This document shows, in pieces, positions 43,214 through 56,000 of a DNA stretch of 64,000 nucleotides. Origin of the DNA: Rhizaria sp. SCN 62-66. Lineage: Eukaryota; Rhizaria, unplaced. The position numbers and the translations under genes are program-made. The notes under the pieces are model-generated. The model saw only the letters and a program-made list of their open reading frames with translations. It had not been told where the DNA came from and made no database searches. The stretch lies in NCBI GenBank assembly GCA_001724265.1, contig MEDY01000013.1:62001-126000 (forward strand). Direction: 5' to 3'. Every line of letters starts with the position of its first letter. Position 1 is the stretch's first letter.

Positions 43214-44183
43214 CGCTCTTAAGCGGTCTAGAGCACTGATCTCGTTGTTTATAAAAGAGATGCGGAACTACTAAAATTAATCAAACGTGGATAAGGCGAA
43301 TTCTACATGATAGATGTAAAGGATGTAATTTGGTGAGACTAGGACGTGATTAGTGGTTGGGTCTGGGAGGGGGTGGAGTTGACTGCGACACGTGCTTCTT
43401 TATGAAGCCAACAGAAAGGTGAAATGACACGCTATGCAAGTATAATTAAAGGACCGTTTCAGAACGCACACGGTATATTACAATATCAAACCTATTTCGG
43501 TCTAGTACATATGGGTACGAAGATATGCTCTCAGCAAGGTTGTAGATGACGAGGTTGCCCGGTCGACCGAAAAAAGGTAGCTGGTTGGGCGCTGAGAGAG
43601 TTCAACTCCTCACAAAAGTCAAGATACAACAACCTTCCAAGCGTGAGATAGAGACCGTCTTTTTCTGGAGTCAGAGACTGTGAACCATGGTTTGATTCTT
43701 TGTTTTCTTTCAAGCTACAGGTGCCTACAATCACTCGACATTCCCCGGTTTCTCCGACTACTGATGCTCCCTGGCAACGTTGTGTATCTCACATCAACTA
43801 TGCCCAGTCTACGTAGCTTTCTAACGGATATAGAAACAGCAGTGCGACTCTGACATTATCCATGCTTATCAGATTCTACATTTGTTGCTTATTCTTCTTA
43901 ATTCCTTGATGTTACCCCACAATTTACGCCTTTTCTCCCATCCGGCCCCTTTCTCACCGCTCGCTCTTAACTTCCCCATGCGTTCATCAACCACACACGC
44001 CGACAGTGTTGTTGGGCGTTCTCTGCAGCCTCCAACAAACACCGCCCGCGCTTTTCACACCACAGCGTTGGGTTTTCCTTCCTTCCGTTGTCCGTCGCTC
44101 ACGCCGCGTGACAACTACGACAACAACCACAAAACAAAGCAGTTTCCTTCACGACTTGCTTCGTTGCATTCGTATTGTGCCCA
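43214..44183. other. Divergent intergenic region: C69 peptidase (-) and VPS10 receptor (+)
   Basis: About 970 bases, AT-rich in most parts and C/T-rich just before 44184, fitting a promoter or 5' leader of the VPS10 gene. No gene, tRNA or repeat recognised. Confidence 0.55.
43247..43256 (-). promoter_or_regulatory. Possible TATA box of the C69 peptidase gene
   Basis: TTTTATAAAC on the minus strand, about 35 bases before the ATG at 43213. If real, the 5' leader is only a few bases long. Confidence 0.35.
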
Positions 44184-47100
44184 ATGATGCCCGCCCTGTC
44201 GTCGCCCGCTGCTCTCCGCGCCTCGCGCGCTACTGCGGCCAGTTTTTTGCTCCTCCGTGCTCTTCTGGCCACTCTCGCACTTTCCGCGTCTCTCCTCGTC
44301 CTCTCGTCATCGTCGTTCTCCCCCATGACTGGTGCTGATGCGGCTGCGCTCTCTGCGCGCGCCACGACTTCTACCTTCGCCTCTGCGGTCGCTTCCCTTG
44401 CGGTCAACAGCTCGGGCGCGTCGGACGTCTCTCTGTCGACCTCTGTGGCACGTGTTGCCCCTTCCAGCGCCAACCCGCAGAGCTTCAACGCTTACTACAC
44501 CGACTCGAACTTAGCCGACATCCAGTGGGCGAACGATAAAGTTCTTTTCATGCTCACGTTTGACTCACGCTGCTACCGTTCCACCAACGGCGGCCGCTCG
44601 TGGGAGGATGAGCAGGCGGATATGAACGCTGTGGGCGTCCGTATCAGGCAGATTCGCATCTCACCGCATGATCCCAAGGCGATCTTCTTCCTCGGTGAGC
44701 ATGGCCACCACATTGCCACTCGGTACGATTATTCGCATATATCTAAGCAAGATCATTGGTCAATTCGCTATATATTTTAGTATTTGTTTTAATACTTCGT
44801 TAATCATGTTGATTTAACATATTGCTTTGATTATCTCACATCTATGCCGCCATATATCATCGCTTTCTCTCTGCTTTGAACTTAACCGAACAGCGATATG
44901 GGTGAGACCTACTACCCCGTCGTCTTCCCCCTCGTCGAGGTCCGCCTCCACCCCACCCAGCACTGGCTTTTGGGCGCTGTGATGACCCCTGGCTGCGGCC
45001 GTGCGGCCCACCCGTCTGACCCGGCTCTGTACCCCGACTACGCCATGCAGCAGCGGGTTCAGGTATGTTGAGATATAATTTAAAATTACACAAATTCGTA
45101 TCTATCCCGCTAAATGTGATGTTAAATTGCGTGATTACTTAATGAAATCATCAGTATTCTTGCGATCGATGTATTAATTAACTTTTGATATCAACACTCA
45201 CAATGTACCAATCTTTGTTGTTGACTTTGATTGCATTACTTAGTCTGCGTGCTTCAAGCAGCTGTTCGTGTCCAAGGATTTCGGCAAGTCATGGAAGCAC
45301 CTCTACGACTACGTTGTGCAGTATGACTGGTCCCCTAAGGGACGCGAGGCTGTCCGTTCTGGCCCCGCGAAGAAGCGTGGTGCCAAGAAGCCGATCGAGG
45401 TCATCTATGCCACGGTCCACACTGTCCGCACTGGCCACCAGGTACGTGTCGATACCGTAACATCTAAGAATGATACCTAAGAACGATACCTCACTCTGTT
45501 TCATCGAATTTTTCTATGATATCATGCATTTCTATTATGTATCTACTTTAGTCAAGTTTTGATTCTGAATCGAGTATTCTTGTGCTCATGTATCACTTGT
45601 TTTGTTTTTGTTTTGTTTTGCTATAGGTGTTTGGCAAGTGGAACCCCAACGTGAACCTTGTTGTCTCGTACGACTTCTTCTCCACCGAACCCGACATCCT
45701 CGTCGTTGGCGGCAACCGCTTCCTTTTTGGCGAGAATAATTATTTCTTCGTCGCCGCCGGTGACGTCGGTCAAACCCCCGATGGCGGCTCCACGGGCACT
45801 GGCAGTGCTAGTTCAGTCCGCCTGTACGTCTCTAAGACCGCGTCGGTTGACAAGGAGGGCTCGTTCCGCCAGGTCATGCTTCCCGTGTCTTTGACGGAGC
45901 ATTCGTACACCATCCTGGACTCGTCTGAGGGCACCGTGTTCCTGCATGTCAACCACAACCCTTTCCACGACAACGCTAAGGCCGGCCACATCTACATTTC
46001 CGACTCGACCGGCACACAGTTCGCGATTGCGTTGGCGTATAACCACCGCGCACAGTCTGGCAAGTGCGATTTCGCCAAGCTTGAAGGGCTGGAGGGTGTG
46101 TTCCTTGCCAATTTCATCGATATGGACGGTGACAACAACGTACGTCTTCACGTCATTCAGAACAAAACACGAAATCATTGAGATTTGACGCAACATATGT
46201 TGATCTAATGATTCAATGTTTCGTTTTAAATAGTGTATCAACGTGTACATCTTTATTTAATAATTCAAGCTCAAAAGTCATTCATATATCTTGTCAAACT
46301 CTTCTTTTTTTGTAGGGTGGCGCGACGTCCGAGGAGGACCGCGACGAGTGGCGCACCCGCGGCACCCGCCTCGCCGCTCCGAAGCGTCTCAACACAGTCA
46401 TTACGTTCAACAAGGGCGCTTTGTGGGAGTACCTCCGTGCCCCTGCGAAGGATGCTGACGGGAACGACTACCACTGCTTGCCTGATAACGGGTGCCACCT
46501 CCATTTGCACGGTGTTACGCAGGGCTTCGGGCCGTTTTACTCTGTTGCATCTGCCACGGGTCTGATCCTTGCGACCGGCACTGTCGGTTCCTACCTCAAC
46601 TCTGTCCCCGGGCTGATCAACACTTATTTCTCCCGCGATGGCGGCTTAACTTGGGAAGAGATTGCCAAAGGCTCGCATATTTATGAGATTGCCGACCACG
46701 GTGGCCTCATCGTCATGGCGACTGACCAGGCCCCGACGATGTACTTGTACTACAGCTGGAACCAAGGTCAGACGTTCCACAAGTACAAATTTACTGATGC
46801 TCCCATTGTTGTTGAGAATATCATCACCGAGCCATCGTCAACCTCGCAACACGTCATTGTCTACGGCTCCGCTGAAGTCATCGGTGCTTCTCAGAAGCAA
46901 CCCCACGCCGGCTCTGGCGTCGGCGTCGTTGTCTACGTGGATTTTTCGGTCCTGCGCACCCGTGCCTGTGAAGGCATCGACGCCGCTGGTTCATCTCACA
47001 GCGACTACGAGCTCTGGTCCCCGAATGACGGCCGCAGCGAGGGCGCGTGCCTCATGGGCCACACCACGACGTACGTGCGCCGCAAGCAGGCCAGCGAGTG

Positions 47101-47947
47101 TTATATCCCGCAAATGGCGCAGAAGCCGCGCCTCGTGGCTAACTGCGCGTGTACAGAGGCCGATTTCGAGTGTGACGCTGGGTACGTGCGTGATGTGACC
47201 ACGAAGCAGTGCGTTCCTGACTTGGACGCCGAGACCGTGATGGTCGACGCCGCCACCGACGCCCGCAAGCGTTGCGAGACGCAGAGTTTCTACCGCGCGA
47301 CCAAGGGTTACCGCCGCGTGCCCGGGAACACGTGCCTCGGCGGCCAGGAGTGGGAAGCACTCGTGGTCCCATGTCCCAGCGGCTGGCTCTCGGCGTCTCA
47401 TTCCCCGGCCGTCGTACTATTGATCGTCTTCATCATCGCATTCGCGGCCATCGTCGTTTTCCGCATGGATTATGCCGACGACCTTATCCGTGCCTTGAAG
47501 GCCCGGTTTAACATCGCGCAGGGCTATTTCAAGGTTGGCGTCCCCGGGTCCGCCCCGGCTAGTATGGCTGAGGACGACGGCGACGGCGACGGCGGGGAGA
47601 CTGACCCGCTTTACCTGGACGAGTCTGAGTTTGAGTCTGTGCGTACGCTCGACGCTAAGGATATCCGCGCTCTCCGTCACGCCGCCGCAGCCGCCGCTAG
47701 TAAAGTCGGTGGCAGCAGCAGTGGCAATAGCAGTCACTTGAACGCGGGCGATCTCTCGCTTGAGAGTGACTCGGATGCTGCACGCGTGTCACGTGTTACC
47801 TCGCAACAGCAGTCACAGGTTCCCGCACAGATGCACCCGGCGCTGGCCGCCAAGGCCAAGGCGCAGGCCCAGGCGCAGGCGCAGGCACTGGCGCTTCAGC
47901 AGCAACGAGGGGGACTGCCGTCGCTGCAGCCGCCGCCCCAGGAGTGA
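44184..47947 (+). CDS. VPS10/sortilin-family sorting receptor
   Basis: Type I membrane receptor of about 1,016 residues. Exons: 44184-44722, 44894-45062, 45244-45441, 45627-46139 and 46316-47947 (TGA). A hydrophobic signal lies near residues 20-45. The VPS10 propeller shows Asp-box-like turns (STNGGRSWEDE, SKDFGKSWKHLY, SRDGGLTWEEI). The 10CC module follows: CLMGHTTTYVRRKQASECY, CACTEADFECDAGYVRD, then GYRRVPGNTCLGG, aligning well with sortilin. A membrane segment lies near residues 836-858 (VVLLIVFIIAFAAIVVF). The tail, about 155 residues, contains acidic clusters (EDDGDGDGGETDPLYLDES) and ends in Gln/Ala runs. Family members carry hydrolases from Golgi to endosome; the neighbouring secreted phosphatase and C69 peptidase would be typical cargoes, but that is speculation. 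The second Met (44187) could equally be the start. Confidence 0.95.
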
Positions 47948-48720
47948 AGCGACACACAGTAAAAGTGACAACCTTTAACTGGGATCGTGTGAAAAACCCC
48001 ACACGCCTTATTTGAGGCTTGGGAGAGATTATATTGCTTGCATTTTTCTCTTGGTTTGTGCTTGTGTTTGACGTGTAAGCTGGTTGTTGTTTTTTCATTT
48101 GTTTGAGTTTGTGAACGAACTAGCTATGGGTTGCGACTGACTGGCCAGTTTGTTGCGTTGTTAGCCACATGCGTGGTAATCTTGTTGATGTGAATGCCAA
48201 AGCGATGGCAGCTTAATAAGATTGTCTTAGCTGCATGTAATCTTCACAATTTAATGCGCATACGAGTATAATGAGTAAAATATTGAAGCAACAACAATAC
48301 AGTGTTACTTTTCATCATCTCACTTCGTAAGCATCACATCACATTCAAGAAAGCTTTGTTCAGTCTTGTTACATTCTTTGATGCTGTATTGGTGATTTTA
48401 TTTTTTTAATTCCCAACAGAATAAGGTTTTGATTTATGTCACTGTGTAGTCAATTGATATCCATTATGTAGATATAATAGTGTGCATCTGCTGATGATCG
48501 GATCAGTGGCAGCGAAAGATGTTCATGTGTGTTTTGCGCAAGCAAGCTAAAAGTTAGCCAGCACAGCAAGCAAGTTGAAACAAGTCAGACCCATTCCACA
48601 CATTAGGTCGCGAGAACACGTTCGCTGAGACGAAGTGTTTTGAGTCTCGTCGAAGCCTCGGTGTATCTAAACAAAACGTGCGTACTTAGAGAAGAGATTT
48701 ACAGTTGTTCAACAAGGAAC
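47948..48720. other. Intergenic region between convergent genes
   Basis: About 770 AT-rich bases between the VPS10 stop and the ubiquitin-conjugating enzyme stop. Should hold both 3' ends. No gene recognised. Confidence 0.55.
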
Positions 48721-49693
48721 TTACATAGCGTAGCGCTTGGTCCACTGGCGCGCGCGCTCGTCGTGAAGGGCCTTGTCGGACTTGAGCAGCTGCGCAATCT
48801 CCAGCACAAGGGGATCCTCGGGGTTGGGCTCGGTGAGGAGCGAGGAAATCATGAGGAGCATCTTAGGCACAGTGAGAATGGGGGACCACTCGTCCTTGAG
48901 GAACGAGACGCAGATCTGACCATGCTCGTTGATGTTGCAGTGGTAGATCTTGGTCTCAAACTGGATCTTGGGGGCCTTGAACGGGTAGTCGGTGGGGAAG
49001 TTCATGGTGAGGAAGAAGACACCACCGGCGTAAGGGGAGCCAGCGGGGCCGGTGATCATGCAGCGCCACGAGAAGAGGTCGTTGTCGACGGGGCCGGCGG
49101 AGATGTTCTCCGGGGGCTGAACAAGAGAAAAAATGACATGGATGCAAAACGAATAAAATAAAGAGGAGATAAGTATGGGTGAGGTCAAAAGTATTTTAAA
49201 GCGCTGTAGGGTTGAGAGGAAGCACGAGGAGACGAGCTTTCGCATGCAGAATCGGGAAGAAATAAGAAACATATGATAAAAGGCGTCCGCGAAATAAGGA
49301 ATACTAAGAGGCATAAAATAAACGTACGTCACGGGTGATGTCGGTGAGCTCCTGGAATAGGACGAAATGATGGCAAAGAGGGGAATGGTAGAGAGATAGG
49401 TGAGAAGATGGGGAACAGTAGGGCGATGCTAATAGGCCATTATGAGAGGACAAAACCATAACCCGGGGCGCGGATAGCGCACAAAGAAAGGGGAGTGGCG
49501 TGGTCTTAATCATGAATCAAAGGAAATCTCGAGGCAATGGACGGGGAACGCAGACCAACGTGATGACCGAGCAAGCTAGACCACAACTTCGCGAAAAGTC
49601 CAGGTTGTCCACGGAAGGCCAATCAGCCATTAAATCTACTCGGCACGTCAATCGTAATAAAACACGTACCTTCTGAAGACGCTTCAAAGCCAT
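48721..49693 (-). CDS. Ubiquitin-conjugating enzyme E2, UBE2D/UBE2E type
   Basis: A 147-residue class I E2 that carries activated ubiquitin on a cysteine. Three exons: 49693-49670 (MALKRLQK), 49351-49328 (ELTDITRD) and 49116-48721 (TAA). The two first exons are 24 bases each, exactly 8 codons, phase 0. Length matches UBE2D exactly, and the start MALKR and end [10 protein letters not shown] are family-typical. The catalytic Cys lies in [14 protein letters not shown]. The tripeptide before it is HCN, as in the UBE2E group, rather than HPN of UBE2D. VSF replaces the usual LDI after the catalytic Cys. It may supply ubiquitin to many E3s, potentially including an SCF complex using the F-box protein in this window; that link is inference. 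Confidence 0.95.
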
Positions 49694-50080
49694 TTTGTAA
49701 AGATTAAGACTGTAATGTCTAGTTCTTCGCACTCAACTGATGACTTTGAGATCAGATCAAGGGCGCCCAGTCGGACTCCTCGGTCGGTCGGTCGATCGAC
49801 CGAACAATCCAACCACGACTTTTTTTCGACTACAACCTTCGAGTCGGTTCGTGAAAAAGCGGCTGGAAGACAAGTAACCACCGTACCCTCATATTATAAG
49901 CGTTCCTCTCACCAATCCAATTCTGTTTGAGTTATAATTACACGGACTAATGTAACATAATAGTACTTATAAAGAAATGCTATATCATATGTAATGACGG
50001 ATGTTTGACCTTGATTGCCGCTCATTTTCTGTCCGCCCAACGACTCTCACCCTCCTCTTGTTGCAGTGCAAACCACACAG
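49694..50080. other. Divergent region between the E2 gene (-) and the 3,684-residue gene (+)
   Basis: About 387 bases. It holds a palindrome-like GGTCGGTCGATCGACCGA near 49785-49802 and a TATA-like TATTATAAG near 49893-49901 (+). A pyrimidine tract and CAG precede ATG 50081 (about 50050-50066), which could be the end of a 5' leader intron. Confidence 0.45.
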
Positions 50081-53000
50081 ATGAGCCACGACCCTGGCTC
50101 CAAGCAGGGCTCTGGTCTCCTCCCACCCATTTTTGGACCACAAGCCCCACCCTTGTCCGCCCCCTCCTACATCACAGCCTCCCCGACCCTGATGGCCACC
50201 TCATCCTCGTCCGAGCCCGCGCCGTTAGCAGCCTCCACAGCGTTCTCCGCCACTGCAGCGCCCTCCATGACGGCCGCCGCGGACCGCGACGTCTCCAAGT
50301 CTCTTCTTCACGCAGTACTTCCGCCCCCGCGCACTGCTGCGGGTTTGTTAGCAGTTTCCCGAGGCTTTCCACGCCGCGCACACGCCCGCACGCGCGCTTT
50401 GCTCGCTGCAACGGGCGACGAATCGTCAATTTCCGCCCCAATCACCACCAGCAGCGCTCACGGCGACGGCAACGGCGACGGCAACGGCGACGGCGACGGT
50501 GGTAACGCAACGCCGCAGGTGTTTCTCGGTGTGCATTCGCTCATCGATCCCCATGCATCCTCCGCTCGCCCCTACCCTTCCTCTGTCTCCACTGCTGGGA
50601 ATGCGAATAACGGTTACAGCATCAACCGCTCCGCGCGTCCCCGCATCCCCGCGCTAGTTGACCCATATCTGCTCGCGCCCCTGCGGCCCTCGGAGCACTA
50701 CGCCCCCGCCATCCCGGCCGATGAGGACGTTCTTCTCGCGTTTCCGACCACGTACGGCCTCGCCGCAGCCGCCGCACCAGCTCCCGGCGCGCCCACTGGG
50801 GCGCAGATTGCACTCGAGCGCGCGCGCCAGCGCCGGCGGGTGGAGCGGCGCTGGGAACTCGCCGCCGCCGGTCTAACCGAACCGCTGCCTGTCGCTAACT
50901 TTGCATCAGTCCGCAGCACTGCCAGTGGCATCGATACACTCGGGAATCATCATAGCAGCACGGCTGCGCTCGGGGGTGGGCTCGGGGAGACGGACGCTGA
51001 GATTGCGCGCCGCAGGGCTGATGCTGCGGCGGAAAAGCAACGGCGCGAAAGTCAAGCCGCGTGGGTTGCTTCACTGTCCGCCCGCAGTGGTATTAATAGC
51101 AATAACAATAACAATTACCGTAGTATCACTCGTGGTGAAACTGAGAATGTGAAACGTGATGAGATTGGTGTTGCTGCGAGGCTCGCGTTGTCTGTTCTTG
51201 CACCAGCGTTGTTGGCTGAACGGCGCAGGCCTTCTTTGGGGCCACAAACTGCGTATACACTACCTAGCAGTGGCAGCGCTGACGCACGCGTGAGAAGTAA
51301 CCCTCTCGCGTTAACTGGAAATGGTGATGATAAGATTGATGATGACGACAGTTCTGGTGTTGCAGCTGCGTCTGCCTTTAGCGACCCGATCCGTGATGCT
51401 CAAATCCTCGCTGCAGCACGACAACTTGGATTACTCCGCGAACTTGCACTCTTAGCCTCTAAAACCACAGCTAAGAACACGCTTACCACGGACAACTACG
51501 AAAGTCCCCAGAGTGTGTCTCTCGGTTTGGGTGACCCCGCTCTAGCTGCGGCCGCAAAGGCGGCTTTGGAGGCTGGCCATGCGCGCGCTCCTCCCGCTGC
51601 CCCGCGCATGACGAGCGCCGTCATCAACAACATCAGCATCAACGACAGCGACGACAACGACGACTTCGACTATGCCGCCGACGATGACCTCGACGACGAT
51701 GATGATGACGACGACTGTAATAGCGATGGCAACGACAGTTCTGCTCTTGAGATGACTGGTCGCGATATGCGCGCGAGCCTCGACTAGTCCGCCGCCGCCC
51801 GCCGCCGCGCGCGCCGCCACCAAGCGCAATGGGAACTTCGCCAGCGGCTCGACCCCCGCGCCGCGCGCGCTGCCCGCCGCGCCGCCGCGCGCGCCGCCGC
51901 CGACGCCGCCGCTGAGGCAGCCGCCGCCGGCACGCTTGCCGCTGGCGCTGGCACGGGGGACGAAGCAGCTGTGGTAGCACTCCTGGCCTTGCTTCACAGG
52001 GCGATGGCGGGGTTTTCGCTCACATCTGCTGGACTCAACAGCAACAACAACATTAGCGCTGGCTCGGGCGGCAACAGCAGGGGCCGGCGCGACAGCGTGT
52101 ACGGCGACCTCCCCGGGGCCGACGCCGCTGCGGCTGCGGCGGCCGCGGCGGAGGCCAAGGATGCTGCGGCGGCGCTGGCGGCTGACGCTGTGTTTGGCGC
52201 AGGCGGCACAAGTGCTCTCGCAACAGCGGCTGCGCGACAGGCCGCCGCGGTGGCTGCGCTAGCGAGCTCCGGCGCCTTGCGGCTGCAGGATAGCGATGAC
52301 GAAGCCAATAACGCGCTTAACAAGGAAAACGCTGCCAACGCTCCTGCTGCTGCGTCTGCACCGCTTCTGGCTGCACTAGCATCAGCCCCATCCGTGACCG
52401 TAGCCGCAGCTGCTACAACAGCGTCTGCACGTGATGCTACTGTGACGGCCGTTGCGGGTACTGAGGAGGAGCAAGAGGCTGCTGCAGCCGCGGCTGCTGC
52501 AGCCGCGGCTGCTGCGGCGGCGGAGGCTGAGGCTGCTGCGGCCGCCGCTGCAGATCCGCTAGCGTCGCTGCCTCTGTTAGCTCTACCTACACTCACATCT
52601 TTCTCGCGGCAGGTACGTTGACAAAGAAATCATGATTTCATATCACATATATTAAATATGGTTAAGTGAGTTGTATCTCACATTTTCTATTTCATTTGTT
52701 ACTCGTATGTTTTTTGCTCTCCGAAATATAGGGTGATTTGAGCTTTTACTCCCCACAAGCCCTGGTTCGTCGCCAGCTAGCTGCGTATGCCGCGCCTTTG
52801 GCTGGCGTTGCGCAGCTCTGGTGGCGCACCTCAGGCAAACGCGCATCCGCGCCCGCGCCCACCGCTACTAACGACGACAACGTTGACAACAACGAAGACG
52901 ACGAAGAAGATGAGAACAACAACGACGAGGACAAAAATAGCAAGAACGCTGAGACGTCTCCCCGCGATCCAACTCCGACTGCAACTGCAGATAAAGCGAC

Positions 53001-56000
53001 CCCAACTACAAAGTCATCCGCGAACAACGCGGCTGAGGCGAATGCTGTGACGCCAGTGAAGACGATGAGAGATGACTGGAGCAGCACCCTCCGCGGCGGC
53101 GCCCGCACGGGCCGTCCCCTCGTCTTCTCCACCAGCAGCAACAACCCGCGTCACGCTTCTTTGACAGCCGCCGCGGCCGAGATTGACGACGGTGAAGGCA
53201 GAGGCGCGCACCGCGACCGCGCGCTGTTCGCGCGCCCTGTCGACGGCCACGCTGAACCGCGTGCTGGCGGGCTGACGCGCCGGATATATTTCCACGTCAT
53301 GCTACTTTTGCGGCGCGACCTCGCCCCTGAGCTGCCGTTGCCGCACGCGTTGTTGGCGATCGAAGGCGACTGGGTGCGGGACGCCGGCGCGGCCCCGTTG
53401 CTGGGACTCGGGGTGTTTGCCACGCCACCGCGGCCGGCCACTCCTCCGCCCGGCTCAGAGTCCGCGGGCACTTCCCCGGCAGTGACCGCGGTCCTATCCG
53501 ACGCAGAGTCTTCAACTGCGGCGACTGAAGCCGCAGATGGAGTGCCGCCAGTAACTCCGCTAGCGCCGGCACGGACTGTCAAGATGACTCCTGCTGTTGC
53601 AGCGCCGTTGCCAAGTTTATCCGAGCTGGCTGGGCTCTCTGCACCATCTGCGTTAACGCTGCTGCCTCTATCTGCGGCGTTGACTGTGCTGCCGTACCCG
53701 CGCGTTCTCTCATTGCCGCGACTACATCGTGCGCTGTGGGAACTTGCCGATCTATGGACTCTGTCAACGTCGGCAACGGAATATGCACGCTTTCTCACGT
53801 CGTTGTACCTCCGTGTGTCTGAGCCCGTCTCCGCCGCAGCAGCTGCATACGCCGAATCATCTCTTGCAGCAGCAGCAGCCAATGTCGCCGCGACGACAAA
53901 CGCAGCAACGACAAACGCGTCCTCAAACGCTTTGTTTGGTAAGCTCAGTAACAACAGTAGCAGCCCAACCGCTGCGACTGAGCCCGCACAGACGCGCCAA
54001 TGGCAGTCGCTCACCGCGGCCGAGCTCGCAGGTCTTGAAGCGCATTTAGCGCTGCCGGCGACCGATGCGCTCGCTCTGGCCGCGCGATACCAGCGCCGCG
54101 TCCTGCCAGCGCCGGCCTTCGTCGACTATGCGCGCGCCGTCGCTCCCGACGCGACGATCCCCGTTTCACTTGCCGAAGGCGGGCTAGACCGCGGGCCCGG
54201 ACTGCTCTTCCGCGAACGCGTGCGTGACATGCGCGCGCAGCGTGCGGCGCGGGAGCGAGAGGCAGCCGCAGACGCGCTGCGCAGGCGCAAAGAGCGCCGC
54301 GACCGCGAGAGGCGCATGCGCGCGCGTTTGACTGACGCCAAGTCAGAGCTGCGGTCTTCATTGCGGGCGCACGCGCGCGCTCTAGACAGCGGCAGCGGCC
54401 GCGACGGCAATGTCGACGGCAACGAGTTGGAGCAGGACTACGCGGCGCTGCGTGGCACGGGCCGCGGCACGATGGCCCGCCCCGCGCTGGGCCGCGAAGG
54501 ACAGCTGTTGCTCACCGGCGGCGGTGGTCAACCCGCGGGGAAAGACGCTTTGAGAGCTTCTAACCGCAGGGTTACAGTGACTGGAGCTGGACAGGGTGAG
54601 GGCGGCCGCGGCGGCGACGCCAGCGCTGCCCCTGCCGACGCCGTTGACCGCGCTAACCACAGCGACAGCGACACAGCCGCTGCCGCCGCTGCCTCCACAG
54701 ATGTGACTGTCGGCGATTATGACAACGAGGACGGCACAGCAGCGTCATCATCATCGCTGCGGCGCCGCGCGTTCCGCCAAGCCCAGCGCGCAGGCCGCAC
54801 CGGCTCCGCAGGCGGCATGGGAATGGGCGGCCTTGCAGATGCCGCCAGCGCCGCGCCCGTCGACATGTTCGCGATGGCGTCCCGCCGCGCGCGCGCGCAA
54901 AAGGAGCGCGACGTTGCTCTCACACTGTCCTCCGCCGCTGCCGCGGTCGCTGGCGACTCGGCGCCGCCCGGTGAAGACGGGCTAACAGAGCAACAACGGC
55001 GCTTCTTGCGCGGCGGTGCTGACCCAGATAGTGACCCTTCCTCCCCATCTTCGCCCTCGGAAGACGACGGTTCGCTTGCACCGGCCGAACGCGAACGCCG
55101 CCGCGAGCGCCGCCGTGCGAACCGCCGTTTGCTGCGGCGCGCGATGCGTACCGAGGCGCGCGCCGCCGTCCGCAGAGAGCGCGCTGCTGCTGCTGTGGTC
55201 GACGAAGGCTCACGGCGCAAGCGTGCGGTCGAGGACGCGGTCGCCGCGGCATGGCAGGCCGGAGTCGCCGCTGTGGCCGCGTCAAGAGGCAAAAACAAAG
55301 ACAGACGCCGCGGCACCGGCAGAGCTTCTTCATCTTCTTCGGAACCCGTTAACTTGGGGGTTATGCTTGCCGCGCCGGCGACGACGGGCGTTTTCCGCGA
55401 TGTTGACGTACGCGTCGACGCAGCAGCACTCGCCCGCGAGCTAGGCCTCGAGTCTCTAGAGGACCTCATGGCGTTGCGCGACGCAGTCGACGCTGAGGCC
55501 GTGCGGCGCCGTGCCGAGGCCGAAGCCGCGGCGGAGGCGGACGCGGACCGTGAGCGCGCAGACCGCCGCGCGCGCGCGCGTGCGCTGTTGCAGGAGTTCG
55601 CGGAGTCACACCGCGCGGCTACGGGTGGCGCTGCGGGGGTTCCGGCCGCGCTCGCAGCAGCTGCAGAGTCGTCTGACTCTGATGGCGGGCGTGGTAAACG
55701 CGGCGGGCGCAAAGGGCGCGCCAGAGGCGGCGGCAAGAAGGGCAAGCGTGGCGGCGCCAATGGCAGCGTTGGCGGAAAGGACGACGGCGAAAACGAGACT
55801 CCTCGTCGACATGGCTGGTTGAGCCCCAAACAAGACCCGACCCGCCGTCGCAAGGGCTACGCCGCCCGTGCCGCCGCTGCCGAGGCCGCCGCCGCAGCCG
55901 CCGCAGCCGCGGCCGCGGGCGCCTTACCGGAGCGTACTGCTGTGGCGTCAGCGCTCACTGCGCCGTCAGCGGAGCAAACGTTTACGTTCGGCGATCCCTA

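Noticed and set aside
53151-55853. Open frames on the - strand opposite the 3,684-residue gene
   Set aside because: Arg/Ser/Ala-rich antisense shadows of Ala/Arg codons, no recognisable motif, overlapping a long well-supported exon.
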